64,000 bases of DNA, taken from contig NC_041018.1 of assembly GCF_004193775.1 (NCBI RefSeq), positions 35,098,913-35,162,912 on the forward strand. The letters are read 5' to 3'. The notes beneath the pieces were generated by a model. That model was not told where the DNA came from, did not search any database, and saw only the letters and a program-made list of their open reading frames with translations. The position numbers and the translations under genes are program-made. The DNA is from Glycine soja. Taxonomy: Eukaryota; Streptophyta; Magnoliopsida; Fabales; Fabaceae. Positions 1 to 10,289 of the stretch are shown in pieces; positions within the stretch are counted from its first letter, which is position 1; each line of letters starts with the position of its first letter.

Positions 1-21
1 ATTGAGTTTTCATAGAGGGGA

Positions 22-1752
22 TTGAAGTTCACACCCTTGATAGAGGCTGATATGCAGGTATTAGGTGGACGTGGTAGCACAAAGGGGAGTAACGCTAAAA
101 CTGCTGTGAACCTATCAGGAGAAGAACATGTTGGTCCTTTGAAACCAATTACTATGGGGTTGTATGTGCAAGGTGATAATTGTACACACCTGGTGGCCTT
201 GGGAAAAATATATGATGGGGGGTCTACCATACACTGCATGGCTTATGTAGATGATGTCGTTAGGATTAGTGTTGAAAATTTTTTGACGGTGACACTAAAG
301 TCCCCTTCCCGACATCAGAAATTCAATATGTGAGGCAAGCCCTTGACACATTCATTGCATGACCAACACATCTTGTGAAACTTATATCACATGAGGTAAT
401 TTTTATTTTGTTTGACAATATAAAAAGAAAACCTTACATTGATATTAATGATTTACTAACATAATACAAAATTATTGTTTTCGTTAACCATGCATATAGG
501 ATTCACATATGACTACAAAGAAAGTGGCTGAACCTACTCAAAGGTCAAATAATGTTGTTGCTAATGATCCCTTGAGAGAATTGATTAGGAGCATGTATGA
601 TATTTACGAACAGCCTGTGGAGTTGATGTGGGATGGGACTAAATTTGGCATTCCAGATGAACATGCATCCATCTTCTTAACATATTATGATGTAAATGAA
701 ATAATATCAGGTGACCAATGTTTGAACATAATTATACTGTAGATGTGGATGATGTAAGTAAATTTCATATAATTGACTATTAATTTTCTATATTTGTTAT
801 GATATATTTTCATGTTTTCATATCCATTTGAAATGCTCAAAATAGGTTTATGGATTAGTGCAGTTCTACCTTGGGTCATGGTTCGATATACGGATTTCTT
901 GAACCTCAGTTCATACACAATGTGAAGGATAGACATGTTGAATGTCAACATTACATTGAAACATGGGTCAAGGAATCCCAGCGAGAGGTCTACCTAGGAG
1001 CTTACTTGAACCAGTAAGTGAAATTTATTAAATGCTTGTTAACGAATGTTTGCATTATATGTACCTAATTATTGTTGAATTCAGGGCCCATTGGCAGTTG
1101 GTTGTTATATGTCCTAGAAACAATATTGTTGTGTGGTTTTGTTCGTTGTGTAAGAAGGTTGATGTTCATATAAAGTTGCAATTAACAAGTTAAGTTTGGT
1201 ATTATAACTCATTGAATCAATTGTAAACATGCATAGGTAAATACTTATATCCATAGGCGTTCATTGATGTTTTTTCCTAACCAGTGCAATGAAGATATTG
1301 AAGACTAATTTAGACGGTAAACATGATCAACCTAGACCTCAGTGGCTTGAAGTCAAGGTCTGTCATTTATTAAATGCTTATTTTTGTCTAGTCATGTTTT
1401 TTAACTTGTTAATTTTCATATTCAACTATTAATTTTTCATATTCAATGTGGAGCCATGTTCAAAGCGGAAGCTATGAGTGTGGCTACTATGTCATGCATT
1501 GGATGCGGAACATAGTCAGCGGGGGTTTGAAGAATGATTGGAGCGAGGTATATTTACTTTAAGAAGGTTCAATTATTAGTCGACCATCAGTTCAGTATCT
1601 CATTTTACATATATGTCATTAATTTGTATCTGTTATATTTTGTAGTGGTTTGCTGATGGCACACTGTTAGACATGGAGACCATAACAACAATTCGCAAGA
1701 AATGGGTGGCTTATTTTTTAAAACTTGAAAACATCCAATGTAAAAACGTTTA
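22..1752 (+). pseudogene. Decayed Ulp1-type cysteine protease of a CACTA element
   Basis: Plant CACTA elements often carry a second gene ending in a Ulp1 (C48, SUMO-protease-like) domain; its function in transposition is uncertain. Here the pieces are split by introns or breaks. They are an N-terminal conserved block (22-400), a segment rich in FGIPDEH and DVNEIISGD (509-720), a block ending YLGAYLNQ (about 887-1016), the histidine block AHWQLVVICPR (about 1085), the cysteine block YECGYYVMHWMRN (about 1470-1547) and a final exon starting WFADGTLLDMET and ending at TAG 1750-1752. Near 300 the frame shifts: family-like sequence IQYVRQALDTFIA continues in another frame and reaches TGA where a Trp is expected. 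It is probably not translated whole. Confidence 0.75.
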
Positions 1753-2025
1753 GATGTGATAGGACGAACCACTATGGTGTATTTGATTTGTACTTTGAAC
1801 ATTCTCTCACAATTTTGTACAGTTATTGACAATTATTTGAGAATAAATGTACACATTTGTTAATTTCATTTACTCTGCACCAAAACCCTTGGACATTGCA
1901 TTGTATTCGCAATGTCTAGTTGCATCGACAGGATTAGTGTTTTTTATGCGACCAAGCTTTCAATTTTGCAGGTCATTCTGAAGCTGAGTTTTGATAGTGT
2001 TGATGATAGCATCATTCGCAATTTT

Positions 2026-2756
2026 TCTGTGGTGGACTTAACTTGCCAGCTTAAGAAGAATGCTTCCTATGAAGATGTTAAAGCAACAATAAAGTATGTC
2101 TATTGCTGTTTTTTTTTTTTGCTCCACTCTGTTGTGATTGTTGTGTACTAACCTTTTGCTTCATTTCTATGACTTTGCTACTGAAAAATATGAACATATG
2201 CCTCAAAGGGACCACTTAAAGGAATCCTTGGGTACACAGACAAGGATGTTGTCTCTAATGACTTTGTTGGTGAATGAAGGTACGTTATGTTCTGCCATAT
2301 TACCTTTAAAGCTTTGCTGAATTACTTTTCTGGTTGGAAAGTTAGACACTATAGAACCTGACATACCCAGTGTGGTTGACACATTTACTCCTGTGTTTAA
2401 AACATTTGTAATTTGCACAAAAGAAAGCTGAACCTTCATTTCTCATTCCCTAGTTAAATTTTACTCATTTGGATGTATTATTATTTAAGTAAATGACTTG
2501 TTCAAAATGAATTCTTTTCTTCAGGTCAAGTATCTTTGATGCCAAGGCTGGCATTGCACTAAGTGCTTCCTTTGGTAAGCTACTTTCGTGGTAAGACAAT
2601 GAGTGGGGATACACTAGTGTGTGCATTTTGTGTATTTAGAGTGTAGAAATTTTTGTTCATGCGGACCTTTAGTTGATATTTTTGAATGGTTTTTTTTGCA
2701 GCAACCGAGTATTGGACCTTATAGAGCACATGGCATTGGTGGGAGCTCAAAATTGA
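2026..2756 (+). pseudogene. Captured 3' fragment of a glyceraldehyde-3-phosphate dehydrogenase gene
   Basis: Four exon-like blocks match the C-terminal quarter of plant GAPDH and look closest to the plastidic glycolytic type (GAPCp), judged by eye. Block 1 (2026-2093) reads SVVDLTCQLKKNASYEDVKA. Block 2 (2197-2279) reads GPLKGILGYTDKDVVSNDF. Block 3 (2525 to about 2614) reads SSIFDAKAGIALSASF. Block 4 (2702-2756) reads NRVLDLIEHMALV and ends in TGA. The introns are retained, so the piece was copied as DNA and not as mRNA. Disabling changes include a lost acceptor before 2197 (ACA in place of CAG), a TGA at 2274-2276 and a TAA where Tyr is expected in SW-YDNEWGY. The NAD-binding domain and catalytic Cys are absent. 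It lies between the Ulp1 remnant and the 3' end of the CACTA element. Confidence 0.85.
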
Positions 2757-4129
2757 ACACCATTAGTGTATGCTATCTTGCAATTGTTGTTGAATAGGGT
2801 TTAATATTGGTAGAGTGGTTTAGGTTCAAATGTCTATCTTAACCCATAGCAATGCAATTTATCTATTTTAAAGATGCTTAGCACCGTAAATTGAGTTTAT
2901 CTTCCAAATACATGTTTACCATTTCCTTCTCAAAGCACAATAATGGTTTGCCAAACAAAACCTTCTACCTATTTATGTTATATTGAATGCACGTGAATGA
3001 AGTAGCCGCCTTAATTTTCCAACACAATTGATGACCCAATTAACTTTAACTTCAACTTCCTATCATACAAGCAGGGCAACTTCACTACTGTTATTATCAC
3101 AGGATGACCCAACTAACTTTAACCTCAACCATCCCTTCTGCTAAACCTGCATATTACAGTTTAGGATTTTGGGTATAATAGGGTTTCAAATTGGTATAGC
3201 CTTTATGACCATGTTGTCCATAAGTTCATCATTTATGCTCATATTCTTATGCATCTATGATGGGCCTTTTTACTTTGTCGACACTTCAAGGTCAAATATT
3301 TTTTGGATGAGGAGTTTACTTGGACTTATAAATCATTCTTGTTACTCTATCTAATAAGTTAAACCTTAAGCTTTTAGTATTGAGTTGGTCTTTGACATGA
3401 TATCAAAGGCTCCATTTAGTGGTTACAAATTTGATCCTTGTTGTCCTTTTTTGTCTTGGTGAGATTTAATTTCAGTACTAGGCATGATTCTTATGTAATT
3501 TGTGAATGCTTCAACTTGAAAGGAGTCTCACATAATGAAACATCAAACATGTTAAGGATATAAGTCACTCTTAAGTCTCCACCTTGTAGATTAAACTTGT
3601 ACTTTAAAATTGATGCACAATAATTGTTTATATATCTAACATTTTCCATTCAGCTTCTATTGGTACTTTGTATTTTAAACTTTTTTTCTCTCCTTATATA
3701 TGGTTCTGATCATATCCTAATCTAAGTGTATTAGGGAACAAAGAGATGGATTACTACTTACACGATATATGAAGGTAAATTTATATTTAGTTCATGACTT
3801 CATTATGTGAAAACTATTTTTTTTATTGTATTACCCATGTTTTATGAATTCAATTTTATTGTTTTCTTATTCTATTTGGTGGTCATAGGCAAAATTTTCT
3901 CTAGATAACACCATAGACCTTTTACTTTGTTAGATTACCCATGTATTTTCTCTATATTCTTAGCTCAACCCTCTTAAAATTAATAAGACTCGACATTTGC
4001 GGGTAACCTAACATCAATAGTACATAGGCTTTGATAGTTGATCATTGAATGTCAAGATTGATACGTTGTTGTTGAGATTAGAGGCACAAGTGATTGGTTT
4101 TGCAAAAGTGGTGTTAGGCCTACATAATC
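2757..4129. other. Non-coding interior of CACTA element 1
   Basis: No supportable gene. The stretch is AT-rich. Short ORFs such as 3169-3354 have no recognisable family. Near 3390-3415 the sequence TTGACATGATATCAAAGG resembles a decayed methionine-tRNA primer-binding site, which may mark an old LTR element, but this is weak. Confidence 0.4.
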
Positions 4130-4700
4130 TAAGTTGGTTTTTTCTATAAAAAAATGATTTAGAATACCACCATTCTAACACGGTCTATACATCAAAATCA
4201 TCATAGAATAGTCGCATTCAAAGATGGTATTTAATTGAAAACCATCTTTGAATGAGACGATTCTAAGACGGTCCCTATATAAGAACCATCGTAGAATTGT
4301 TTAATTCAAAGATGGTTTTTAACTAAAGATCGTCTTTGAATTTTACCATTCTAAGACGGTTTTCATATACACACTGTCATAAAATAGTATGATTCAAAGA
4401 CAGTCTTTTGTTAAAAACCGTTGTTGAATGAGACGATTCTAAGACGGTCCCTATATGAAAATCGTCGTAGAATAGTTTCTTTCAAAGACGGTATTTAACT
4501 AAAAACCATCTTTGAATGAGACGATTTTACGATGGTTTGTCACATAATGACTATCTTATAATTAATGATTTTCGAAGTCGATTATTAGGGGACCATCGTG
4601 GAAAGTGTTAACTTTCCACGACTTCACTTTCGAAGACGGTTGAAGACCATCATGGAAGGCTTCAAAGGATCGTCGTAGAAGCCTGTTTTTTCTAGTAGTG
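4130..4700 (+). repeat. CACTA subterminal repeat array and terminal inverted repeat
   Basis: Short motifs recur in both orientations: TTCAAAGA(T/C)GGT, GAGACGATTCTAAGACGGT, AACCATC and their complements, spaced roughly 20-60 bp up to the terminus at 4700. In En/Spm elements such repeats are transposase-binding sites. The terminal block 4671-4700 (TCGTAGAAGCC then a T-run and CTAGTAGTG) is the terminal inverted repeat. Confidence 0.8.
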
Positions 4701-4840
4701 GGGCTTCAGCCCCCCCTCCCCACAACTTCTTTTAATACCATTGTAACATATTGTAATGGGATATTTTTCTAGTAGTGGCGCTTCAACTCCCCTCCCCACA
4801 ACTTCTTTTAATACAATTGTAACATATTGTAATGAGATAA
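4687..4840. repeat. 77-bp tandem duplication spanning the CACTA terminus and its flank
   Basis: The block 4687-4763 (T-run, CTAGTAGTGG, CTTCA, C-rich stretch, ACAACTTCTTTTAATAC, TTGTAACATATTGTAATG) is repeated at 4764-4840 with a few differences. The second copy contains a CACTA end without any subterminal repeats, so it looks like a duplication made after insertion. Confidence 0.85.
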
Positions 4841-5028
4841 TGTTTCTTTTGGTACCACTTTGGTTTTAGTCATTTTATTGTTTAGGGTACTGTCATTGAT
4901 GGGGAGGTTGTTTTGTAAGTTTTGTTTTGTTTCATTGAGGGAACTTTGGGATATTCTTGGTTTTTTATATTGTAGTTCTTGTTTTGATTAGGCACTCCTG
5001 GTGCTTCATTTAGACATTTTTTGCTTTT

Positions 5029-5030
<2 letters not shown>

Positions 5031-5061
<31 letters not shown>
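5031..5061. repeat. (AT)n microsatellite
   Basis: An uninterrupted AT dinucleotide run of about 31 bp between the CACTA 1 end and the next CACTA-like terminus. Confidence 0.95.
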
Positions 5062-5062
<1 letters not shown>

Positions 5063-5246
5063 TATTTTTAGTAAAAAAGTGTATATATTAATTAATAAAT
5101 TTAATAATATATGTTACATGTTTATATACTAATCTTTTAATAATATTTATTGTCACTAATTATAATGTAACTCAGGGAGATATATACAAATTAATAGATA
5201 TGATAAGAATGATATCTTTATGACTTTTAATCAATTGTTGTTACCT

Positions 5247-5470
5247 CACTACAAGAAAAATGTCTTATACCTACAAACACCTTTACCTACAGACATGAAT
5301 TAGTGTAGGTAAAATTTAAAAATACTTTATTACCTACCATTGTTCAATGTAGGTTAAATTCAAAGACTTATACTTACAGTTTTTAGTATACGTAAATCTT
5401 GATAAAAAAAAAAATTACCTACAACTATGTGGTGTAGGTAAAACCTTATAAAAACTTATACCTATAGCCA
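5247..5470. mobile_element. Left terminus of a different CACTA-like element
   Basis: CACTACAAGAAAAA at 5247-5260 is a standard CACTA terminus. It is followed by repeats of TTACCTAC and of its complement GTAGGTAA up to about 5440, which look like subterminal repeats of another family than the GACGGT type. No matching right end (CTTGTAGTG with TACCTAC repeats) was found in the window. The neighbouring captured gene pieces at 5700-8200 may have been its cargo. Confidence 0.6.
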
Positions 5471-5699
5471 TTACTACAAAATTATCATGAAATAATGAAT
5501 CTAATCTAATGCTAATTAAAAGTTGTGCACCATGGTCTATGCTGACATCTGTTTTAAAATAAATTAACAATATTATAATTTTAAAATATTTTAGTAAAAT
5601 TATAACCTGACTGAAGCTCAGCTCCAATTTAGGGTTCAGAAGCAAAGCAATTATTAGATTATTATTTCATTTTCGTGGTATCCCCTTCTTTTTCCCAGC

Positions 5700-6252
5700 G
5701 ATTTGTTCGATCTCTTGGAGATTTTTGTTCTCCGATTTAGGGTTTTCAGACCTTGACGATCTTTGCGGCCTTCACGACAGGGTTTTCTCTCGCTATGGCC
5801 TCTCTCCTAGCAGCCTTGTAGTCGTAGGAGCAATCGCGGCAGTCAGAGTAGCGGTGCTCGACGCAGAAGAGCACATAAGAGGTCGCCACAGCGGCAACGG
5901 AATCCAATGAGCCCCACGCGCTGCCGACAGAATTAGGTTTGATTCCCTAACCCTCCACAAATCCCTTTCTTCTCTTTGCAGTTTCTCCATGGAGAGCTCT
6001 GTAGAGGATTTCAGAGCCCCCGAGTCATGAGAGGTCGCTGATTTGGACGAGTCCATGAACCGCTTGAACCTCATGCTCTCTTTCAACAACGATTCTAAGC
6101 AACCTCACCAATGTGTCGCGGATGATGATGATGCTATGCCACCTCTTATTCCGCCTCCTTTGTTCAGTGGCGACGAGGTTTTCGATGATGTCATCAATCA
6201 GGTTGATCAGGTCCTTCACGAAGCTATTCAGAAATTACACCCCAGCAGATGA
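5700..6252 (+). pseudogene. Gene fragment of unknown identity, 5' part
   Basis: This stretch is more GC-rich than its surroundings and looks like the first exon of a plant gene. A reading frame starting near 5990 (MESSVEDFRAPES, then TGA at 6028-6030) continues in frame as ADLDESMNRLNLML and runs through an acidic patch and a proline patch (PPLIPPPLF) to a stop at 6250-6252. I do not recognise the family. The in-frame TGA and its position beside a decayed E3 ligase piece suggest a captured fragment. It could be the divergent N-terminus of the same gene as the next feature. Confidence 0.45.
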
Positions 6253-6362
6253 GGTTGATGTTGCAAAAGAGAATATAATTTAGATCTGAAGTGATTTTAT
6301 CATGTTAGCTCACTAATTAAACTACTATTATTTGTATTTGGTGTAATCTTCATGAGTTCTGC

Positions 6363-7650
6363 GTGTAAGATGATCCAAACTCTGGTTCAGTTGATGAGAA
6401 CTCTGGAGAAAATTCCAGAAGAGGTAAAGAAATTCAAATGCTCTAAATGATAATTTCATAATATTCTCTCTTTACAAACTAGTGCACTGGGGAAAGAAGT
6501 TTTTGAAAATGAAGGAAGTGAGTGGTATTAGAATAATACCGAATGGAGAAATAGCATTGAGGAAAATGTCGATGATAATCAGCTCAATAATACAACAAAT
6601 GAGTGGCCTGACAACGGTTTGGGAAAACAAGGATGGAGAAAACTCTCGTCTGCAAGATTCTCATGAAGTGTGGCAAGAAGATGGTGGCTTCCAAGAGGCC
6701 GTGGAAAATTGGTTGGGAGGACCTTCTGATCATGAAAGTGCTCCAGTTGGTAGAATTTGTGGATTTTATTTTCCTGAAGATGACAACGTGTACAGTGTTG
6801 AACTCAGGGAACTTCTTAATAGGTATGTAAATACAAGTGAAGAGTTACTGCAATTATCTTTCTAATATGAAAGTTATAATCTAGAGTAAATCTTTCTGTT
6901 CATCTTGCAGGAGAAATGTCTCTAACCTCCTTCGCAGCAGCTTTCGTGAGAGTCTTGATCAATTGATATAGTCATATGTTGAAAGGCAAGGTCATGCTAA
7001 CATTAACTGGGAATTGCAAGAAACAACTCTTTCTTCTGCCTCAGTAGAGCAGGACCTTGAGCAACATAGTAGGGATCAAATTGTTGGTTAGGAGGAGGTT
7101 ACTGTTAGTCCACTTAACCTGCCCTCTTTACCTATACCACCTCCTTTGCCTATTTGGGACCAGCACCACCATCGTGACAACTAGTCACAGAATGACATAA
7201 ATAATCAGGGTCTAGTAATCGTGCGTAAATTTGTTGTGTTATGTTCAACATGGTCTAATAAAGTGAAAATTAATTTTTATGCATTATTGGTCCTGTAAAT
7301 GAATTTTATTTGATAATTTAAGTTATAAAATTTATTTGTTTTGCTGATGATATTATCATGCTATGATTTATAGGAACAAAAAAGTTGAAATTTACTAGGT
7401 ATCACTATTTTTCCTTCGCTGATGTTTGCAATGGTGTAGATAGTAGATTCTTAACTTCATTTTTTTATTTATAAATGTGTTTTCATTTAAATAATTCTCT
7501 GATTTATCTTTTTTACAGGATTGGGAGATTATTAATGACTTGAGAATTGACATGGCTCGATTATAGCAAAGGATGAATAACATGCAGAGAATGCTGGAGG
7601 CTTGTATGGATATGCATCTTGAGTTGCAGCGATCTATGAGGCAAGAATGA
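6363..7650 (+). pseudogene. Fragment of a plant RING-type E3 ligase gene, RING missing
   Basis: Exon-like blocks match a plant RING E3 family that has an acidic middle region and a C-terminal RING. The clearest are EAVENWLGGPSD and FYFPEDDNVYSVELRELLNR (about 6690-6822), VSNLLRSSFRESLDQLI (6911-6967), YVERQGHANINWELQ (about 6974-7020), a proline-rich block (about 7105-7185) and DWEIINDLRIDMARL plus RMNNMQRMLEACMDMHLELQ (7520-7647). Introns are retained, for example 6823-6910. In-frame stops follow ESLDQLI, IVG, and MARL, and another falls before SQND. The zinc-binding RING exon that should follow is not visible. Family assignment is from memory of conserved motifs; no search was run. Confidence 0.7.
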
Positions 7651-9129
7651 TAATTTCAAAAACTTCAAGTTTAAGTATTCATTATAAACACTGATTTCTA
7701 CATTCTTTCCCCAGCACACTATTTTGATGAAGTTCCTCTACTATGATGATGTGACGGTATGTTCTTTAACATGAATAGCAAATCTTGGTTCCTTTTATCT
7801 GTCCTATGAGTTTTTGTATTGCCCAGACTTGAAATGCATACTTTGCTATGCAACTGGTGATTATTTTAGAATTCTATTATGCCAGAGCAAAGGGTTGAAT
7901 TATATACAGGGTGATTTGACAATATAATTGTTTTATCCTACAGCCAGCTAATTATGACCCTCCTTTCTTCAAGGGATGCACTAATGAAGAAGCAACTATG
8001 ACGTGTCTACATGTTGGGTTCTCCACTCCATTGGATCAGATTTAACACAAATGAAAGTGACATCTCAGACAAACTATAGTGACTCCGGGAGTACTGGACA
8101 GAAAACGATAAAGGCAAAAGAGCCCAGGAACAAATGGAATTGAAAATCAAGGGGTCTGACAGACTTTACATCAGAAGTTAAGAGGCCCCTATCACATTTT
8201 TATCAAACTCTACCGATGATTTATTTACTTACTTTTTTGAGGGGGTTATCCAACTTAGTGTTGCCTCTTTTGTCTCTTGTAACTTTTCTATCCTATTTTA
8301 TTATATCTTTCATTCCTATTCTGGTTTTCTTAAGTTCAAGATTCATTAATTTATTATTCTTTTAGAATAAACCGGTCTCTTTTTTTTGTTGGCGGAGTGG
8401 GTAGATAGTAGATATGCTTATGAATTTGGGTTCAAACTTTATCATTGTTGTTTTTGATAAAAAAAAAAGTGTTTATTTGACTGATAAGTCATAATTCTTT
8501 TATTTTCTTGTTGTTGTGTGTAGTGTGTACTGATGAGAATATATTGGTCTTTGTGAGCAAATGTTGCTTACTTTTGTTTATTTCTTTTTTAAGTATAGGT
8601 TCGGGCTAAACACAAGGAAGTCTGCCTACACAAAGATAGTCCATTGGGAGAAACAATTCTTATTGCTTACTGCTATATCTTTTGCTTACTATTATTGTTG
8701 TACATCTTATTCAATATCTTGTCTTAATTAATACTCGTTATTTTTTTGTTATTATATATTATTTTACTTGTTGATTGCCATGTTGGTAGGAACATTTTCA
8801 GGCAGAGGCTTGAGATTGGGGATCGTGAAGCGGATATTGAGCAATGTCGAGTAAGTCAATTCAATCGTGAGGCTTGAGGTTGGTAGGAACATTAGTGTTT
8901 TCACAAGTCACAATCAAATTATATTGATATTGTATTTGAAATCTAATCCTCTAATTTCATGCCCAAGAACTATATTAAGATGACAAGATTAAGCAAAATT
9001 GTAAAGTGTAAAAAAAGTTATGTGGTATGATTATAACTTGTAAAGTGGTTATTAACTTATTTTAGAACTTAACTATTTAATCATACTTAACAATCTATAA
9101 TTAAATGGTAGTATAAAAAACATTTATAT
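7651..9129. other. Stretch without an intact gene; possible further captured exon and SINE-like copy
   Basis: An intron-like acceptor (CCTACAG at about 7937-7943) is followed by a block reading PANYDPPFFKGCTNEE that soon reaches stops; I cannot place it. Around 8387-8470 a tRNA-like box GGGTTCAAAC is followed by an A-run, as in a short tRNA-derived SINE. A block near 8800-8880 reads MQAEA-like text with no clear family. Nothing else is supportable. Confidence 0.35.
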
Positions 9130-10289
9130 TAATAAATCATGAAGATTTTGATGATATCAAGAAGAATTTGCTTGAGAAAGGGGGAGATGTAAATCATGCA
9201 AGCTTTGATGGTGTCGAGAAGAAATCACATGTTTGTCATCATCAAAAAGGGGAAGAATGTGAATGTATGTATACATGATTTTGATGATGTCAAAGAAGAA
9301 TCTAACAAGGCTGCTTCAAATGATAAGCATTTGCTTCAAGAATAATTCAAGATTGCTTCAACAAACAAAGCCTTGTTTTAAGATTCACTAAAGACCAAGC
9401 CTTGCCTTAAAACAAAGTGCTTTCAAGACATGCAAGGCTCTGGTAATCGATTACCAGGAAGTGTAATCGATTACCAGAAGACAGGGTTGAGAAATAGCTG
9501 TTGAAAAAGGTTTTGAATTTGAATTTTCAACATGTAATCGATTACCATATGTCTGTAATCGATTACTAGCAACGAAACTTTGGAAATTCAAATTCAAAAG
9601 TCATAACCCTTCAAATTATAACTGTGTAATCGATTACACAAACATTGTAATCGATTACCAGTGGAAAGTTTTCAGAAAATCTGCCAACAGTCACATCTTT
9701 TCATTAGATTTGTGAATGGTCATCAAAGGCCTATAAATAGGTGACTTGGGCACGAATTTTAGACAGAGAGTATTTTTGGTCCAAAATGTCTTATCCTCTC
9801 AAAAGACAATGAGAGAGATTCCAAAAGAACTTCATTGTCAAATGCTCTCTCAAAAGAAATCCTTGACCAAACACTTGCAAAATCTATAAGGATTCTTACA
9901 TGATCTTCATTGTAATATTCTTCTCTTGAAGAGAGAATTCTTCTTCCATTCTTCTTATTCAATGAGATTGGTTAAGAGACTGTGAGTCTCTTGTTGTAAA
10001 GCATCTGAACACAAGGGTTGGGTTGTCTCTGTGTGGTTCAGACTTTGTAAAGGATTTTACAAAGATAGTGGAAATCTCAAGTGGGTTGCTTGAGTACTGG
10101 ACGTAGGCACGGGTTGTGGCCGAACCAGTATAAAACTGTGTTTGCATTCTCTCTTCCCTTATCTTATTTATTTTGTTGCAATCAATTGTGTCTTGCATGT
10201 TTAAAGAACATTGTTAAATTGATTGTTGTTGCTTCTTCTGTATTCTAAGCCTATCCCTCTTAAGATTATTGAGGCCACAAGGTCCAACA
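9130..10289 (+). mobile_element. SIRE-like copia retrotransposon 3' end: short internal piece plus LTR
   Basis: A polypurine tract (AAAAAGGGGAAGAA, 9244-9257) is followed by an LTR starting TGTGAATG at 9258 and ending CAACA at 10289, about 1,032 bp. Upstream only about 130 bp of internal sequence is seen, including a second purine-rich stretch (AAAGGGGGAGATG). The LTR contains six copies of GTAATCGATTAC. The right boundary is supported by the CACTA transposase frame, which resumes directly after it. The element is truncated on its left side, so no target duplication can be read. Copia (SIRE-like) assignment rests on the LTR length and on the polypurine tract and repeats typical of soybean elements. 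Confidence 0.65.
9443..9658. repeat. Six copies of the palindrome GTAATCGATTAC in three pairs
   Basis: Exact copies start at 9443, 9463, 9534, 9555, 9626 and 9647, so each pair has a 20-21 bp start-to-start spacing. The middle pair is enclosed by an inverted repeat (9511-9530 and 9580-9599) with one mismatch in 20. The arrangement is inside the copia LTR. Confidence 0.95.

Larger units (their letters stand above)
1..4700 (+). mobile_element. CACTA (En/Spm) element 1, 3' portion; left end outside window
   Basis: The element enters from the left edge and ends at 4700 in TAGTAGTG, the reverse complement of the CACTA terminus CACTACTA. The end is preceded by a T-rich stretch and by subterminal repeats built on variants of AAGACGGT and TTCAAAGA (about 4130-4690). 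Its coding order on the plus strand is a Ulp1-like protease remnant followed by a captured GAPDH gene piece. The last 30 bases resemble the terminus at 17226, so the two CACTA elements belong to related families. The flanking GGG after 4700 could be the 3-bp target duplication, but the other side is not in the window. Confidence 0.8.

Noticed and set aside
9443..9658. CRISPR-like array
   Set aside because: The sequence is eukaryotic, the repeats are 12-bp palindromes in pairs, and there are no uniform unique spacers.
9258..10289. Solo LTR
   Set aside because: A polypurine tract and about 130 bp of internal sequence lie directly to its left, so it is a truncated element and not a solo LTR.
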